Origin: Bacteriovorax sp. Seq25_V
GTDB lineage: Bacteria > Bdellovibrionota > Bacteriovoracia > Bacteriovoracales > Bacteriovoracaceae
DNA length: 64,000 nucleotides
Reading direction: 5' to 3'
Assembly: GCF_000447795.1 (NCBI RefSeq)
Contig: NZ_AUNI01000015.1
Coordinates: forward strand, 124,001-188,000
Shown here: positions 43,943-52,959 of the stretch, piece after piece
How the letters are laid out: each line of letters starts with the position of its first letter
Position numbering within the stretch: position 1 is the first letter of the stretch
The notes under the pieces: generated by a model
What the model saw: only the letters and a program-made list of their open reading frames with translations
Database searches by the model: none
Told to the model about the DNA's origin: nothing
Position numbers and translations under genes: made by a program

Positions 43943-44986
43943 ATGTCTGAACAGAGCATTTGGTTAATAAGGACCAAACAAAATAAAATTCTAGGTCCAG
44001 TATCTAAAAATAAGATACAGGAACTTCTCGCAAAAGGAGCGTTGACTCCTGATGATGAGATATGCTCTGGAAACGGTTTTTGGTTCTGGGTTAAAGAGCA
44101 AGAGCTTGTTGATCAATATGTTTATGGCGATGTTCCTCAACCATTTAATCCTGTTAGTGAAGCAACAACTGTCGTTGCAATAAATGGCTTCGCTCCTGAT
44201 GAGCCCGAATACAATGATATTCCAGCACCTCCTCCGGTTGTTAAAGTTGATCCAGCTCCAGTACAGGTAAAAGTAGGGGCGGATGATGATGAGGAGACAC
44301 TTGTTCCTGATCAAGATGATCTCGAGTATCCAGACCCAGAAGATTATAAAAATATTACAGTTGAAGCAGTAAAGATCGATGTCGACTTTACGCCATCTTC
44401 GAATAAACTTTCTCTTGTTGAGAATGAAAGTGCAGAGGAAGAGGAAATCATCATGCCGGAGGCGGATGATCTTGAGTATCCAGACTTTGATGCGCCTGAG
44501 GCAACTGATAACGATATCGATTCAGTTCTTGAAGATGAAAAGAATGAGCCGCTTAAAAATGTTGAGGACCTTGAAGATGAGGAACTCACTGATGATAGTC
44601 CAGTTATTCTAAGCGAAGGCGAAACCCCGCCTGAGGTTGAAACAACTGAAGAAAAAATTACTAAAAAGGTTAAGTCAAAGCCTGTTCTTCAGGAAATGCC
44701 AAAACCTACGAAGAAAAAAAAGAAGAAGAAAAAGAAAGCAGAAAATACTGAAGAAGTTCAGCAGTTAAAGAAAAAGAACGACAAGATTCTACTGTATCTC
44801 GCAGTACTTGTTATTTTTATCCTTCTTTATGGAATTTATTTTTACTACACATCAATTCTAGGAAAGAGCATTGTAAATCGCGGTTTAAATATGCTCGTAC
44901 CCGTAGCAAACGCTCAAGAAGTTCGCGTTTATCAAAAAAAAAAGTCTCCACTTCATGGGGAGATCTCAATGTTAAATACACATTAA
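43943..44986 (+). CDS. GYF-like membrane protein, zero-frame product of a shifted gene
   Basis: 347 residues in the zero frame. The N-terminal 70 residues resemble the GYF_2 fold (IWLIRTKQNKILGPVSKNKIQELL...DDEI), followed by a long acidic linker with two DDLEYPD repeats, a run of nine Lys (TKKKKKKKKKAEN), and one membrane helix (ILLYLAVLVIFILLYGIYFYY). The zero frame ends 14 codons after an A10 tract. A -1 shift there joins the frame to 46134 with no stop between. It lies 3 bases after mlaD, so it could belong to the mla operon. Confidence 0.75.
   Translation: MSEQSIWLIRTKQNKILGPVSKNKIQELLAKGALTPDDEICSGNGFWFWVKEQELVDQYVYGDVPQPFNPVSEATTVVAINGFAPDEPEYNDIPAPPPVVKVDPAPVQVKVGADDDEETLVPDQDDLEYPDPEDYKNITVEAVKIDVDFTPSSNKLSLVENESAEEEEIIMPEADDLEYPDFDAPEATDNDIDSVLEDEKNEPLKNVEDLEDEELTDDSPVILSEGETPPEVETTEEKITKKVKSKPVLQEMPKPTKKKKKKKKKAENTEEVQQLKKKNDKILLYLAVLVIFILLYGIYFYYTSILGKSIVNRGLNMLVPVANAQEVRVYQKKKSPLHGEISMLNTH
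44934..44965 (+). promoter_or_regulatory. A10 slippery site with A AAA AAG heptamer (candidate -1 frameshift)
   Basis: Ten A (44934-44943) followed by G. In the zero frame the codons are CAA AAA AAA AAG TCT, so A AAA AAG (44938-44944) is in the phase used by the dnaX programmed shift. A short TCTCC/GGAGA stem (from 44945) follows directly, closer than the usual 5-6 bases. Polymerase slippage on A10 would give the same result. Confidence 0.5.
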
Positions 44987-46134
44987 AAGGTATTGATCTC
45001 GAAATAATTGAGTATCGTGGAGTACCGAAAGATTGTTCGGAAGCTGAAAACTTTCAAACGCAAATGTTCTATATCTTGATGAGAAGAACAGGAAATCTCG
45101 AGAAGTGGGATAATTTCACAAAACAATGTTCTTCTCAATTTTCAACATCGCTAAAACTAATTTCTGATACGGGACTTACGCTGGCCCAACTAGTGCCTAG
45201 TTTACTTCAATTACAAAAACCAGATTTCAACATTGTTGAAATTAGTAAAAAGAAGGCCCGTGTCTACAAAGAAAACTCTACATATCTGGAAGATTTCAGA
45301 TATCTAATGGGTCAGGAACGAACAAAGAGTGAAATTATTAATCGAGATTATAAGAAGTATTTTAAGAAGAATACTTATGCCGATTTATTTATTTCAATGA
45401 TGGTTAATATTCAAGTTGGAAATTTTAGTGGAGCAGAGTTTTATATTTCAAAAATGCTGAGCATCCCTGCTCGTTATATGGCCATCGAAATTGAGAAAAG
45501 TATAGATCCGAAAGAAAGAGAGGAACTAAAGACACTTCTCTTAAAGTCATTTAAGTGGGTCTGGGAATCCGGTGTTGATGAGAAGTTAAAAGTTATGTTC
45601 ATTCAATCTTTTGAGTCTTTAGAGGATAAAGAGCTTTCTGATCAAATAGATTCATTTCTAGGAGAACTGTTTTCGACTAATGTCGATTTCTCATTAAGTG
45701 ATTATAAGTACTCACTGTCTCATCCTGGGTATTGGTTTGAAAGACTCACTGATGAGTCTCAAAAAGAAAATTTACTTGTAGCATATTTCAAACTTCCAAT
45801 TTCTAAAGAAATTGAGATAGTGAATTTTGGTCTTTTTAAATACTACTACCCTCGAGATGAGAAGGATAGAGACAGGTTAACAACTAAGATCGTTACAAGT
45901 TGGAATAATGTTACCCTATATGAGAGAGAATCAATCTTAACTTCTCTTGAGAATCAAGTTATCAAAAAAGCACTTGTTCAAAAGTCTTCACAGTTTAAAA
46001 ATCCAACCTTCAATATTAAGAAAGATGAGTACGATAAGCTGACGAACAAAGATGGATATGGCATTTATGGTATAATTAAGCTATTAGAATTAGGATATGA
46101 AAATAGTGATAATCTAGGCTGGTTACTTTTCTAG
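44944..46134 (+). CDS. C-terminal part of the GYF-like protein, reached by -1 shift
   Basis: In the -1 frame an open stretch of 396 codons continues from the slippery site to 46134; the first ATG in it is at 45064 and has no ribosome site. The segment starts VSTSWGDLNVKY and is a mostly helical, soluble domain with WKW-type repeats (LLKSFKWVWESGVDEKLK). Because the membrane helix lies just upstream, this part should be on the far side of the membrane from the GYF-like domain. No family recognised. Confidence 0.6.
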   Translation, partial: VSTSWGDLNVKYTLKGIDLEIIEYRGVPKDCSEAENFQTQMFYILMRRTGNLEKWDNFTKQCSSQFSTSLKLISDTGLTLAQLVPSLLQLQKPDFNIVEISKKKARVYKENSTYLEDFRYLMGQERTKSEIINRDYKKYFKKNTYADLFISMMVNIQVGNFSGAEFYISKMLSIPARYMAIEIEKSIDPKEREELKTLLLKSFKWVWESGVDEKLKVMFIQSFESLEDKELSDQIDSFLGELFSTNVDFSLSDYKYSLSHPGYWFERLTDESQKENLLVAYFKLPISKEIEIVNFGLFKYYYPRDEKDRDRLTTKIVTSWNNVTLYERESILTSLENQVIKKALVQKSSQFKNPTFNIKKDEYDKLTNKDGYGIYGIIKLLELGYENSDNLGWLLF

Positions 46135-46147
46135 GGGAGAATTCCAA

Positions 46148-46735
46148 ATGGCCCAAATTTATATTTATCCAACTGATACTGTCTGGGGAATAGGGGGAGA
46201 TATTTATGACCCTGAAACTTATATTGAAATTGCAAAAATAAAACAAACTCCTGCCGACAAACCTCTTTCATTATTATTTAATACTCTTGAGATGGTGGAG
46301 TCTCATATCAATCTTTCTGAACATGAATTTGAAATCCTAGAAAAATTAAAAAATCTTGGGACTACTTTCGGTTTTGCTAAGAGTAAGTTTAAAAGCACTC
46401 TTCCAAGTGAGCCATTTAAGGATACTGAATTTGCATGTATTCGTGTACTAAGCTCTCAGATCATCGATGGAATTATTGAGGAAAATGACGGTCCAATTTC
46501 AACAACAAGCTTGAATATTACAAAGAATCCACCGATGGTTGACACTGATGAAGCGCATGGTTTTTGGAAGAAGTATGCTTCTCATACTAAATTCTACGAA
46601 CCACAGTTTGATGTTCAGTTAAGTGGAAAATCATCAACTATAATTCTCTTCTCTGGTAATGACTATTCTATTGCTAGAGAGGGAGAGAATATCGAAGATA
46701 TAAAAAAAATTTTAAATACTTTGAAAAATGATTGA
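46148..46735 (+). CDS. Sua5/YciO/YrdC/YwlC family protein
   Basis: 195 residues. IYPTDTVWGIGGDIYDPETY and KIKQTPADKPLSLLF are the KxR-type nucleotide-binding signatures of the YrdC fold. Family members make threonylcarbamoyl-AMP for tRNA t6A (TsaC) or are uncharacterised YciO types. The usual KxR..KP block reads KIKQTPADKP here, so the second basic residue is replaced by Gln, and YciO-like function is possible. The stop overlaps the next gene by 8 bases. Confidence 0.8.
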   Translation: MAQIYIYPTDTVWGIGGDIYDPETYIEIAKIKQTPADKPLSLLFNTLEMVESHINLSEHEFEILEKLKNLGTTFGFAKSKFKSTLPSEPFKDTEFACIRVLSSQIIDGIIEENDGPISTTSLNITKNPPMVDTDEAHGFWKKYASHTKFYEPQFDVQLSGKSSTIILFSGNDYSIAREGENIEDIKKILNTLKND

Positions 46736-47303
46736 TGATAATTTCTACCAACCAGAGTTTTATCACTTCAACGAAGATTCGCTAGAACTTTCTAAGCTAG
46801 TCTTGAAAGAGCTAGGGGAGAGTGAAATTGAAACATTTTTGGATGCTGCTTGTGGCTGTGGAATTATTGGTATTGAAATATTAAGAAACAAAAGTATTAA
46901 TGAGACCTACTTCATTGAGAAACAAGCAGAGTTTCTAGAGTCGCTAGAAAAGAATATTCAAAAATATATACCAAGTAGAACATCTCATATTGTAATCGAT
47001 GAAATTCAATCCTTTAACAGAGAAGTAAAGTTTGATCTGATTACTATTAATCCACCATATTTTAATAGTAAAAACTCTAGGCCATCCCCTGATGTGAATA
47101 AAAATACTTGCCGCATATTCGAAGAAACTGATCTCGAAAATATTTTTAGAAAATTATTTAAAATGTTAAATGCTAATGGAAGAATGTATTTTTCTTTTAG
47201 AAAAGATGAAATTTCAATAATCGAAAAAATTGCTGTTGAAAATAAGCGAGAGCTTAATCTTGTTAAAGATCTTAATGGTGCCGGTTTATTCAGGATCGTT
47301 TAA
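46728..47303 (+). CDS. TrmN6-like SAM-dependent methyltransferase
   Basis: 191 residues. FLDAACGCGIIGIEIL is the SAM loop and DLITINPPYFN carries the NPPY motif of N-methyltransferases acting on planar amino groups. Closest in layout to TrmN6, which methylates A37 of tRNA-Val; the neighbouring YrdC-like gene also belongs to a tRNA-modification family, which supports that reading. The target is still inference. The end overlaps the convergent DciA-like gene by 18 bases. Confidence 0.78.
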   Translation: MIDDNFYQPEFYHFNEDSLELSKLVLKELGESEIETFLDAACGCGIIGIEILRNKSINETYFIEKQAEFLESLEKNIQKYIPSRTSHIVIDEIQSFNREVKFDLITINPPYFNSKNSRPSPDVNKNTCRIFEETDLENIFRKLFKMLNANGRMYFSFRKDEISIIEKIAVENKRELNLVKDLNGAGLFRIV

Positions 47304-47804
47304 CTGAATGTAGATCGAAACTAGTTTTTCCTTTAATTCCTGATCTTCGATATCCCCAAGACTTTGAAGTGCCTGTTGTTCAAGCTTCTTATACTGAGGT
47401 GATTGCTTGTGCCACTTTTGCTTGAATTCCTGTTTTACCACTTGCTTCTGTGTCGCTTGCTTAACTTGTTTTTGAAAGTATGCATTGTCGGCCTTGAAGA
47501 AAATCTTCTTTATATGTCCCTGCATCTGAGGAAATGTTTGCTCAATTTTCATGATGATTGGCGTTTCCATGAAAGAAAGTTGTTGAGCATAAACAGGGTG
47601 TGAAGTTAGAACAGTTAATGACTTGTGCTGCATCTTAAGTGGGATTGTGTGCTCACAAAGTTTGGGCCCGACAATTTCACTCCAGCGATTGATTAATTCA
47701 AGAAAATCGAAGATATCTCCGCCTTTAGAGTTAACGCTCTTCTTTGAGTAATTTGTATATGTTCCAAAGTTATTATCATTTAGTAGGTCTTTAATAGACT
47801 TCAT
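47286..47804 (-). CDS. DUF721/DciA-like protein
   Basis: 172 residues. WSEIVGPKLCEHTIPLKMQHKSLTV with SHPVYAQQLSFMETPIIMKI is the DciA/DUF721 core. DciA loads the replicative helicase DnaB in bacteria without DnaC/DnaI. The C-terminal 60 residues are Lys/Gln-rich and probably unstructured. Divergent from lptE, with 50 bases between the starts. Confidence 0.8.
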   Translation of the reverse strand: MKSIKDLLNDNNFGTYTNYSKKSVNSKGGDIFDFLELINRWSEIVGPKLCEHTIPLKMQHKSLTVLTSHPVYAQQLSFMETPIIMKIEQTFPQMQGHIKKIFFKADNAYFQKQVKQATQKQVVKQEFKQKWHKQSPQYKKLEQQALQSLGDIEDQELKEKLVSIYIQLNDPE

Positions 47805-47854
47805 ATATACCCAGCATTAATTATTGGACGAATTCTTCATTTTTAGGCCATAGT

Positions 47855-48523
47855 ATGATTATGAGATCTATTTTTCAATCATTAGTATTATTATTTCTTC
47901 TTACAAGTTGTGCAGGGTATAAACTTCGTAGTAATCAGAATCCTTTAGCGAAGGCCGATGTTCACTCTATTGCGGTCCCTGTGTTTATTAATAAAACAAC
48001 TTTAGAAAAAGTAAGCTCTGTTTATACTCGTGAAATTATCTCAGCACTTTCAAAATTCAAAAACTTAAAGATTACCGCTGGCGACATTAAGAATGAAGAC
48101 GCGTTAATGCTTGGGATTATTACACCAAAAGAACTTAGTAAGCGCGGAAAGTTTATTCGTACAAGCTCGCTTATGACTGAAGATCAACAAGATGCTATTG
48201 GAAAGCGTAATGCATTTGAGGTTCCAACTTCAGGTGGTTATGAGTTAAACGTTGAAATTATTGTATTAAAAAACCCAACCCGTGAGGAGATTGATTTCTT
48301 CACAGGTTATTATAATTTCAATGCTTCTGATTTTCCTCGTACAGTATTCCATCATACATTCTCAATCAGTGGTTCCTATTCTATAGAAAACCCTGTTGGG
48401 GATTTAGCGAGTGGTGCTCCTCTAAGGGGAGTACAGAACCAGGGAAAACTTAGAAAGTCGATTGTTGATAGTGGGAAGACTTTGGCAACAGACTTTCATG
48501 AGGTTATTACCAATGCCTTCTAA
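47855..48523 (+). CDS. lptE: LptE-like outer-membrane lipoprotein
   Basis: 222 residues. Lipoprotein signal with lipobox LTSC, then CAGYKLRSNQNPLAK and HSIAVPVFINKT...YTREIISALSKF, the LptE pattern. LptE plugs the LptD barrel that inserts lipopolysaccharide. An in-frame ATG six bases downstream (47861) may be the true start. The order lptE-holA matches that of many bacteria. Confidence 0.85.
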   Translation: MIMRSIFQSLVLLFLLTSCAGYKLRSNQNPLAKADVHSIAVPVFINKTTLEKVSSVYTREIISALSKFKNLKITAGDIKNEDALMLGIITPKELSKRGKFIRTSSLMTEDQQDAIGKRNAFEVPTSGGYELNVEIIVLKNPTREEIDFFTGYYNFNASDFPRTVFHHTFSISGSYSIENPVGDLASGAPLRGVQNQGKLRKSIVDSGKTLATDFHEVITNAF

Positions 48524-49418
48524 AATATCATTTAAAAATCTTGATAAAATAAAACAATCAATTCCTAAGTCTGGTGCGGTACTAATTGAGTTTCCAGACT
48601 GCTTCTTGGAAAGAATCTTTATTGATAAAGTTGAGAAGGATTACAAGAAGGTTTTCGGGGTGGATATTGATCGTGACTGGATTGAGAATGAACTTCTCTC
48701 TATCGGACTTTTTGGCAGTGATGGCCCATACCTTTGTCTTTTAAGCGAACAACTAAATCCCAAGGTTCGTGAAAAACTTAAGGAAGTCGAAATACCAGAT
48801 GATGTGAATATTATTTTCTCTACTCATCAAAAATTTTCTGACAAAGAACTTGTTAAGAAGTTTGAACATATTGTTGTCGAGGGTCCAAAGTTTTGGGAAA
48901 TGAGCGATTACTTTGATGTCCTCGCAAAGTTTTTCAATGTGAAGCTAAGTTTTGATATTAAGGATCACTTGATTACATCTTTGGAACCAACTGCTTACGA
49001 GTATTATAATGCTTTAATGAATCTTTCTTCTTATAGACCGGAAGAGCTTAATTTGAATTTGGTCAAAACTCTCATTAAGCAAAAGCATCTTGATAACTTT
49101 CAGTTGGCAGATCTTTTTAATAGTAAGAATCTTAAGAGGTTCTATCTTTCTCTATTAATTATCGAAAATGATTTTGACCTTTATCGAGGGTTCTTTAGTT
49201 TTCTTCAGGGGCATCTCGTAAAAATAATCGATCCAAGTTATATGTCTGGAAAAGCGAAGCTTTCTAAATACGATCAAGGGATTTCTTTAGCATCCAAGAA
49301 ATGGTCTAAGGATGAGATTGCGGATTATCTTGTGAAGTTTGGAAAATACGAATTAATGTGTAAGCAAAAGAGTGAGTGGTTTCGCGACGAACTAAGAAAA
49401 GAATTTCTGGCTATTTAA
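48513..49418 (+). CDS. holA: DNA polymerase III delta subunit (HolA), divergent
   Basis: 301 residues. The start at 48513 (MPSKISFKNLDKI) has GAGG 9 bases upstream and overlaps lptE by 11 bases. The layout fits delta: an alpha/beta N-terminal part, a middle helical segment and a C-terminal collar-like domain (LSKYDQGISLASKKWSKDEIADYLVKF). Sequence conservation of this subunit is low, so the call rests largely on position between lptE and rpsT. Confidence 0.72.
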   Translation: MPSKISFKNLDKIKQSIPKSGAVLIEFPDCFLERIFIDKVEKDYKKVFGVDIDRDWIENELLSIGLFGSDGPYLCLLSEQLNPKVREKLKEVEIPDDVNIIFSTHQKFSDKELVKKFEHIVVEGPKFWEMSDYFDVLAKFFNVKLSFDIKDHLITSLEPTAYEYYNALMNLSSYRPEELNLNLVKTLIKQKHLDNFQLADLFNSKNLKRFYLSLLIIENDFDLYRGFFSFLQGHLVKIIDPSYMSGKAKLSKYDQGISLASKKWSKDEIADYLVKFGKYELMCKQKSEWFRDELRKEFLAI

Positions 49419-49436
49419 AAAAAAGAAATAAAAAAA

Positions 49437-49468
49437 AGAAGAGAGTACTAACCCTCTTCTATCTTTTT
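49437..49468. terminator. Terminator between holA and rpsT
   Basis: AGAAGAG and CTCTTCT pair over 7 bp around a 10-base loop and are followed by ATCTTTTT on the plus strand. On the minus strand the stem is followed by a T-rich run, so it may also end rpsT. Confidence 0.7.
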
Positions 49469-49491
49469 AAGATCTAATTACAATCTTTAGA

Positions 49492-49752
49492 TTATAATTT
49501 ATTTACAGCGTCAGCTAAACGAGAAGTTTTTCTAGCAGCTGCATTGTGCTTGATAACTCCAGTTTTTGCTAATCTAGCAAGAAGTCTTTGTGCGTTTACA
49601 AGAAGCTCACCAGCAGTTTGCTTGTTACCTTCAGTAATTGCAGTTCTTAATTTCTTGATTGCTGATTTAACACCTGATTTTCTTGCAGTGTTTCTTTCGT
49701 TTCTAACAATCGATTGCTTTGCTCTTTTTTTTGCAGACTTGTGGTTTGCCAC
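49492..49752 (-). CDS. rpsT: Ribosomal protein bS20
   Basis: 86 residues, strongly basic and helical, beginning MANHKSAKKRAKQSIVRNERN, the diagnostic bS20 start, and ending with TSRLADAVNKL. AGGAG lies just upstream of the ATG. Convergent with holA. Confidence 0.97.
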   Translation of the reverse strand: MANHKSAKKRAKQSIVRNERNTARKSGVKSAIKKLRTAITEGNKQTAGELLVNAQRLLARLAKTGVIKHNAAARKTSRLADAVNKL

Positions 49753-49963
49753 AATGAACTCCTAACGTTAACTATTAATTCAACTTTTAACTATTTTTCA
49801 GAAATCAATTTATAAGAAGAATTTCGGAATTTGGCAAGATAAAATTTGATGATGGGACCATTTTTTAGGCCTCGCATTATTTATCTTTTAGAGATTCAGT
49901 CTAACTTCTTAAAATCTATGAGATTATAGACCAAGATGCCGAATAATTCTAGCTTTAGTTGTG

Positions 49964-49992
49964 TTGGCAAAAGGGTGCCACCTGTGTATTAT
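49964..49992 (+). promoter_or_regulatory. Promoter of the hbd-crt-acd operon with overlapping palindrome
   Basis: TTGGCA (49964-49969) and TATTAT (49987-49992) are exactly 17 bases apart. The palindrome TGGCA-AAAGGG-TGCCA covers the -35 and the spacer, a common place for a repressor. Transcription would start near 50000, about 40 bases before hbd. Confidence 0.6.
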
Positions 49993-50039
49993 CTTCAGGA
50001 TTTATCATCTATATAGTTCTAATTTTCAAAGGAGTTTCC

Positions 50040-50891
50040 ATGTCTGAAGTGAAGCTAATTGGCGTTGTTGGCGCAGGTCAAATGGGGCGCGGTATTGCAC
50101 AAGTTGGTGCGATGAACGGATTTAAAGTAATTATGTTTGATATAAATGCGGACGGTCTGAAATTTGGACATGATTTTATCGCAAAACAACTAGCGAAGGG
50201 GCTAGAAAAAGGTAAGTGGGACCAAGGATTTGTTGACTCGACTTTGGCAAACCTAACTGCGACGACAGATCTTAAAGACCTTAAGGATTGTGATCTTGTA
50301 GTTGAGGCCGCAACTGAGAATAAGAAAATCAAATTTGAGCTTTTTAGAAATCTTGATGAGATCGTAAAGCCTGAGGCGATCCTTGCTTCAAATACATCTT
50401 CTATTTCGATCACTGAAATTGCGGCGAATACAAATAGACCTGAGAAGGTTGCGGGGATGCACTTTATGAACCCTGTTCCGGTGATGAAGCTGGTTGAGAC
50501 AATTACTGGACTTGAGACAAGTACTGAAACAATTGAACTTGTTGAAGCAACTGCTCAAAAGATGGGCAAAACTGTTGTTCGTGCAGATGATGTAGCAGGT
50601 TTTGCGGTAAATAGAATCCTTATGCCAATGATCAACGAAGCGTTCTACACGCTGTATGAAGGGATTGCAGATGCTAAGGGTATTGATAATGCTATGAAGT
50701 TGGGTTGTAATCAGCCAATGGGTCCACTGGAGCTTGCTGATTTCATCGGACTTGATACTTGTCTAGCAATTATGGAAGTTCTACACGAAGGATTGGGAGA
50801 TACTAAATATAGACCATGCCCACTTCTAAAGAAATACGTAACAGCGAAGAGATTTGGACGTAAGTCTGGAAAAGGTGTTTATGAGTACTAA
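50040..50891 (+). CDS. hbd: 3-hydroxybutyryl-CoA dehydrogenase
   Basis: 283 residues; reduces acetoacetyl-CoA or oxidises 3-hydroxyacyl-CoA. GVVGAGQMGRGIAQVGA is the NAD loop and HFMNPVPVMKLVE holds the catalytic His; NRILMPMINEAF and GCNQPMGPLELADFIGLD are family blocks. The ATG at 50040 follows AAGGAG by about 7 bases; the 27 upstream codons are not plausible. Its end overlaps crt by 11 bases. Confidence 0.95.
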   Translation: MSEVKLIGVVGAGQMGRGIAQVGAMNGFKVIMFDINADGLKFGHDFIAKQLAKGLEKGKWDQGFVDSTLANLTATTDLKDLKDCDLVVEAATENKKIKFELFRNLDEIVKPEAILASNTSSISITEIAANTNRPEKVAGMHFMNPVPVMKLVETITGLETSTETIELVEATAQKMGKTVVRADDVAGFAVNRILMPMINEAFYTLYEGIADAKGIDNAMKLGCNQPMGPLELADFIGLDTCLAIMEVLHEGLGDTKYRPCPLLKKYVTAKRFGRKSGKGVYEY

Positions 50892-51681
50892 TACATTTGA
50901 AACAATTACTTTCGAAACACTAAACTCGAAGTTTGGTGTTTTAACAATTAATAGAGAAGCGAAATTTAATGCGCTTAACTCGCAAGTTCTTATGGAGCTT
51001 AAAGAACTTCTTTCTGACCTAAGTGACAACCGTGAAAAACTTCAAGGGATGATCGTAACTGGTGCAGGTGAGAAGGCCTTTATTGCTGGGGCTGATATTG
51101 CTGAAATGAGCTCGATGGAAACAGATGAGGCATTTGACTTTGCTGAACTTGGACAAGAAGTAACACTTCTTTTTGAAGCGCTTCCATACCCAGTGATTGC
51201 TTGTGTAAATGGTTTCGCGCTTGGTGGTGGTTGTGAGATGGCCATGGCATGTGACTTTATCTATGCGACAGAGAACGCGGTATTTGGTCAACCAGAAGTG
51301 AAGCTTGGTTTAATTCCAGGTTTTGGTGGAACGCAAAGACTTGCAAAAATTATTGGAAGAAATAAAGCAAAAGAGCTTATCTATACTGGTAGAAACGTGA
51401 AGGCAGCTGAGGCAAAAGAAATTGGTCTTGTTGTAAAAACATTTGCAACTAAAGATGAGTTAATTGCGGCGGCGACAGCGACACTTGAGGAGATTTCTAA
51501 AAATTCTCCGCTTGCTGTTGGGCTTTCAAAGTTTGTAATGAATGAAGGAAATGATCTTGATGTTCCAGCGGGACTTGCAATCGAGGCGAAGCACTTTGGA
51601 GATATCTTCTCTTCATATGATATGAAAGAAGGGACGAAGGCATTTGTTGAGAAGAGAGTTGCTGAGTTTAAAGGCGAATAA
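50881..51681 (+). CDS. crt: Enoyl-CoA hydratase (crotonase)
   Basis: 266 residues. FIAGADIAEM and the oxyanion helix FALGGGCEMAMACD, together with FGQPEVKLGLIPGFGGTQRL carrying the two catalytic Glu, identify a true hydratase. It interconverts crotonyl-CoA and 3-hydroxybutyryl-CoA. The ATG at 50881 overlaps the hbd stop; starts further upstream would run deep into hbd. Confidence 0.95.
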   Translation: MSTNTFETITFETLNSKFGVLTINREAKFNALNSQVLMELKELLSDLSDNREKLQGMIVTGAGEKAFIAGADIAEMSSMETDEAFDFAELGQEVTLLFEALPYPVIACVNGFALGGGCEMAMACDFIYATENAVFGQPEVKLGLIPGFGGTQRLAKIIGRNKAKELIYTGRNVKAAEAKEIGLVVKTFATKDELIAAATATLEEISKNSPLAVGLSKFVMNEGNDLDVPAGLAIEAKHFGDIFSSYDMKEGTKAFVEKRVAEFKGE

Positions 51682-51699
51682 AAAATTTAAGGAGAATAT

Positions 51700-52842
51700 A
51701 TGATACTAAATGACTATCAAGAAATCAGAGATATGGTTGCGAAGTTTGCAGACACGGAAGTGGCTCCACTAGCTGCAAGCATCGATAAGAACGAAAAAAT
51801 CCCAGCTGACCTTGTTGCAAAACTTGGTGAGAACGGTTTCCTAGGAAGTTATGTTCCTGAGGAATACGGTGGAGCTGGGATGGATTACACATCTTACTCA
51901 ATCATCGTTGAGGAAATTTCACGTGCTTGTGCTTCAACAGGTGTTCTGATTTCTGCTCACACGTCTTTAGGAATTTATCCAATCTTAGCTTTTGGAAATG
52001 AAGAGCAGAAGAAGAAGTTCCTTCCAAAGCTTGCAAGTGGTGAGCATATTGGTTGTTTCTGTTTAAGTGAGCCAAACGCAGGAACAGATGCAGGTTCATT
52101 AACGACTTATGCAGAAGACAAGGGTGACTACTACGAAATTAGTGGGACAAAGAACTTCATTACAAATGGTAAAGAAGCGAATATTGCAATTGTTTTTGCT
52201 AAGACAACAAAGACTCCAAACTATAAAGGGATCTCGGCTTTTATCGTTGATACAAGTACTCCTGGTTTCCAAGTGATGAAGTGTGAAGACAAGTTAGGGA
52301 TCAAAGGATCTTCAACTGCTCAGATCGCTTTTGACAAAGTAAAGGTACCAAAAGAGAACCTACTTGGTGAGTATGAGAAAGGTTTTAAAATCGCAATGGG
52401 AACACTTGATGGTGGACGTATTGGGATCGCTTCTCAGGCCCTAGGGATTGCAGAAGCTGCATTTAGATATGCTAAGTATTATTCAAATGAAAGAGTGCAA
52501 TTTGGGAAACCACTTCACGCTCTTCAAGCAATTCAATTTATTCTTGCTGATATGAGTACGAAAATCGCTGCTTCGCGTCTACTTATTTGGGAAGCATCGA
52601 GAAGAAAAGATGAGGGAGTTGAATATTCTCTTCAATCTGCTCAAGCAAAACTATTTGCTGCTGAGACAGCAATGTGGGTAACGACGAAGGCCATTCAGGT
52701 ACTTGGTGGTAATGGTTATACGAAAGAATATCCAGTTGAGAGATATTTTCGCGATGCTAAAATCACTGAAATCTACGAGGGGACTTCTGAGATTCAAAGA
52801 GTGGTTATCGCAGCAAATGAGCTTAAGGAGTTTAACTCTTAA
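51700..52842 (+). CDS. Acyl-CoA dehydrogenase, short-chain type
   Basis: 380 residues with the FAD motifs [15 protein letters not shown] and [16 protein letters not shown], the substrate block [53 protein letters not shown], and the catalytic Glu of [16 protein letters not shown]. Together with crt and hbd it covers the butyryl-CoA steps; no etfAB is adjacent, so electrons must pass to a distant ETF. AGGAG precedes the ATG. Confidence 0.94.
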   Translation: MILNDYQEIRDMVAKFADTEVAPLAASIDKNEKIPADLVAKLGENGFLGSYVPEEYGGAGMDYTSYSIIVEEISRACASTGVLISAHTSLGIYPILAFGNEEQKKKFLPKLASGEHIGCFCLSEPNAGTDAGSLTTYAEDKGDYYEISGTKNFITNGKEANIAIVFAKTTKTPNYKGISAFIVDTSTPGFQVMKCEDKLGIKGSSTAQIAFDKVKVPKENLLGEYEKGFKIAMGTLDGGRIGIASQALGIAEAAFRYAKYYSNERVQFGKPLHALQAIQFILADMSTKIAASRLLIWEASRRKDEGVEYSLQSAQAKLFAAETAMWVTTKAIQVLGGNGYTKEYPVERYFRDAKITEIYEGTSEIQRVVIAANELKEFNS

Positions 52843-52889
52843 TACTTGCTTGCTTGTCGTGTAAATGATACTTAAATAGACTAGGATTT

Positions 52890-52908
52890 GGGTAAGTTAG
52901 GCTTACCC
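52890..52908 (+). other. Palindrome between acd and the H1-like gene
   Basis: GGGTAAG-TTAGG-CTTACCC is a perfect 7-bp hairpin 48 bases after the acd stop, followed by TTAGC and not by a T run, so it is either a weak terminator or an operator for the downstream gene. Confidence 0.4.
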
Positions 52909-52959
52909 TTAGCTTATCTGGGGTACAAATTGTTAAAAAAGATTTTGGAGAAAGTTGGT

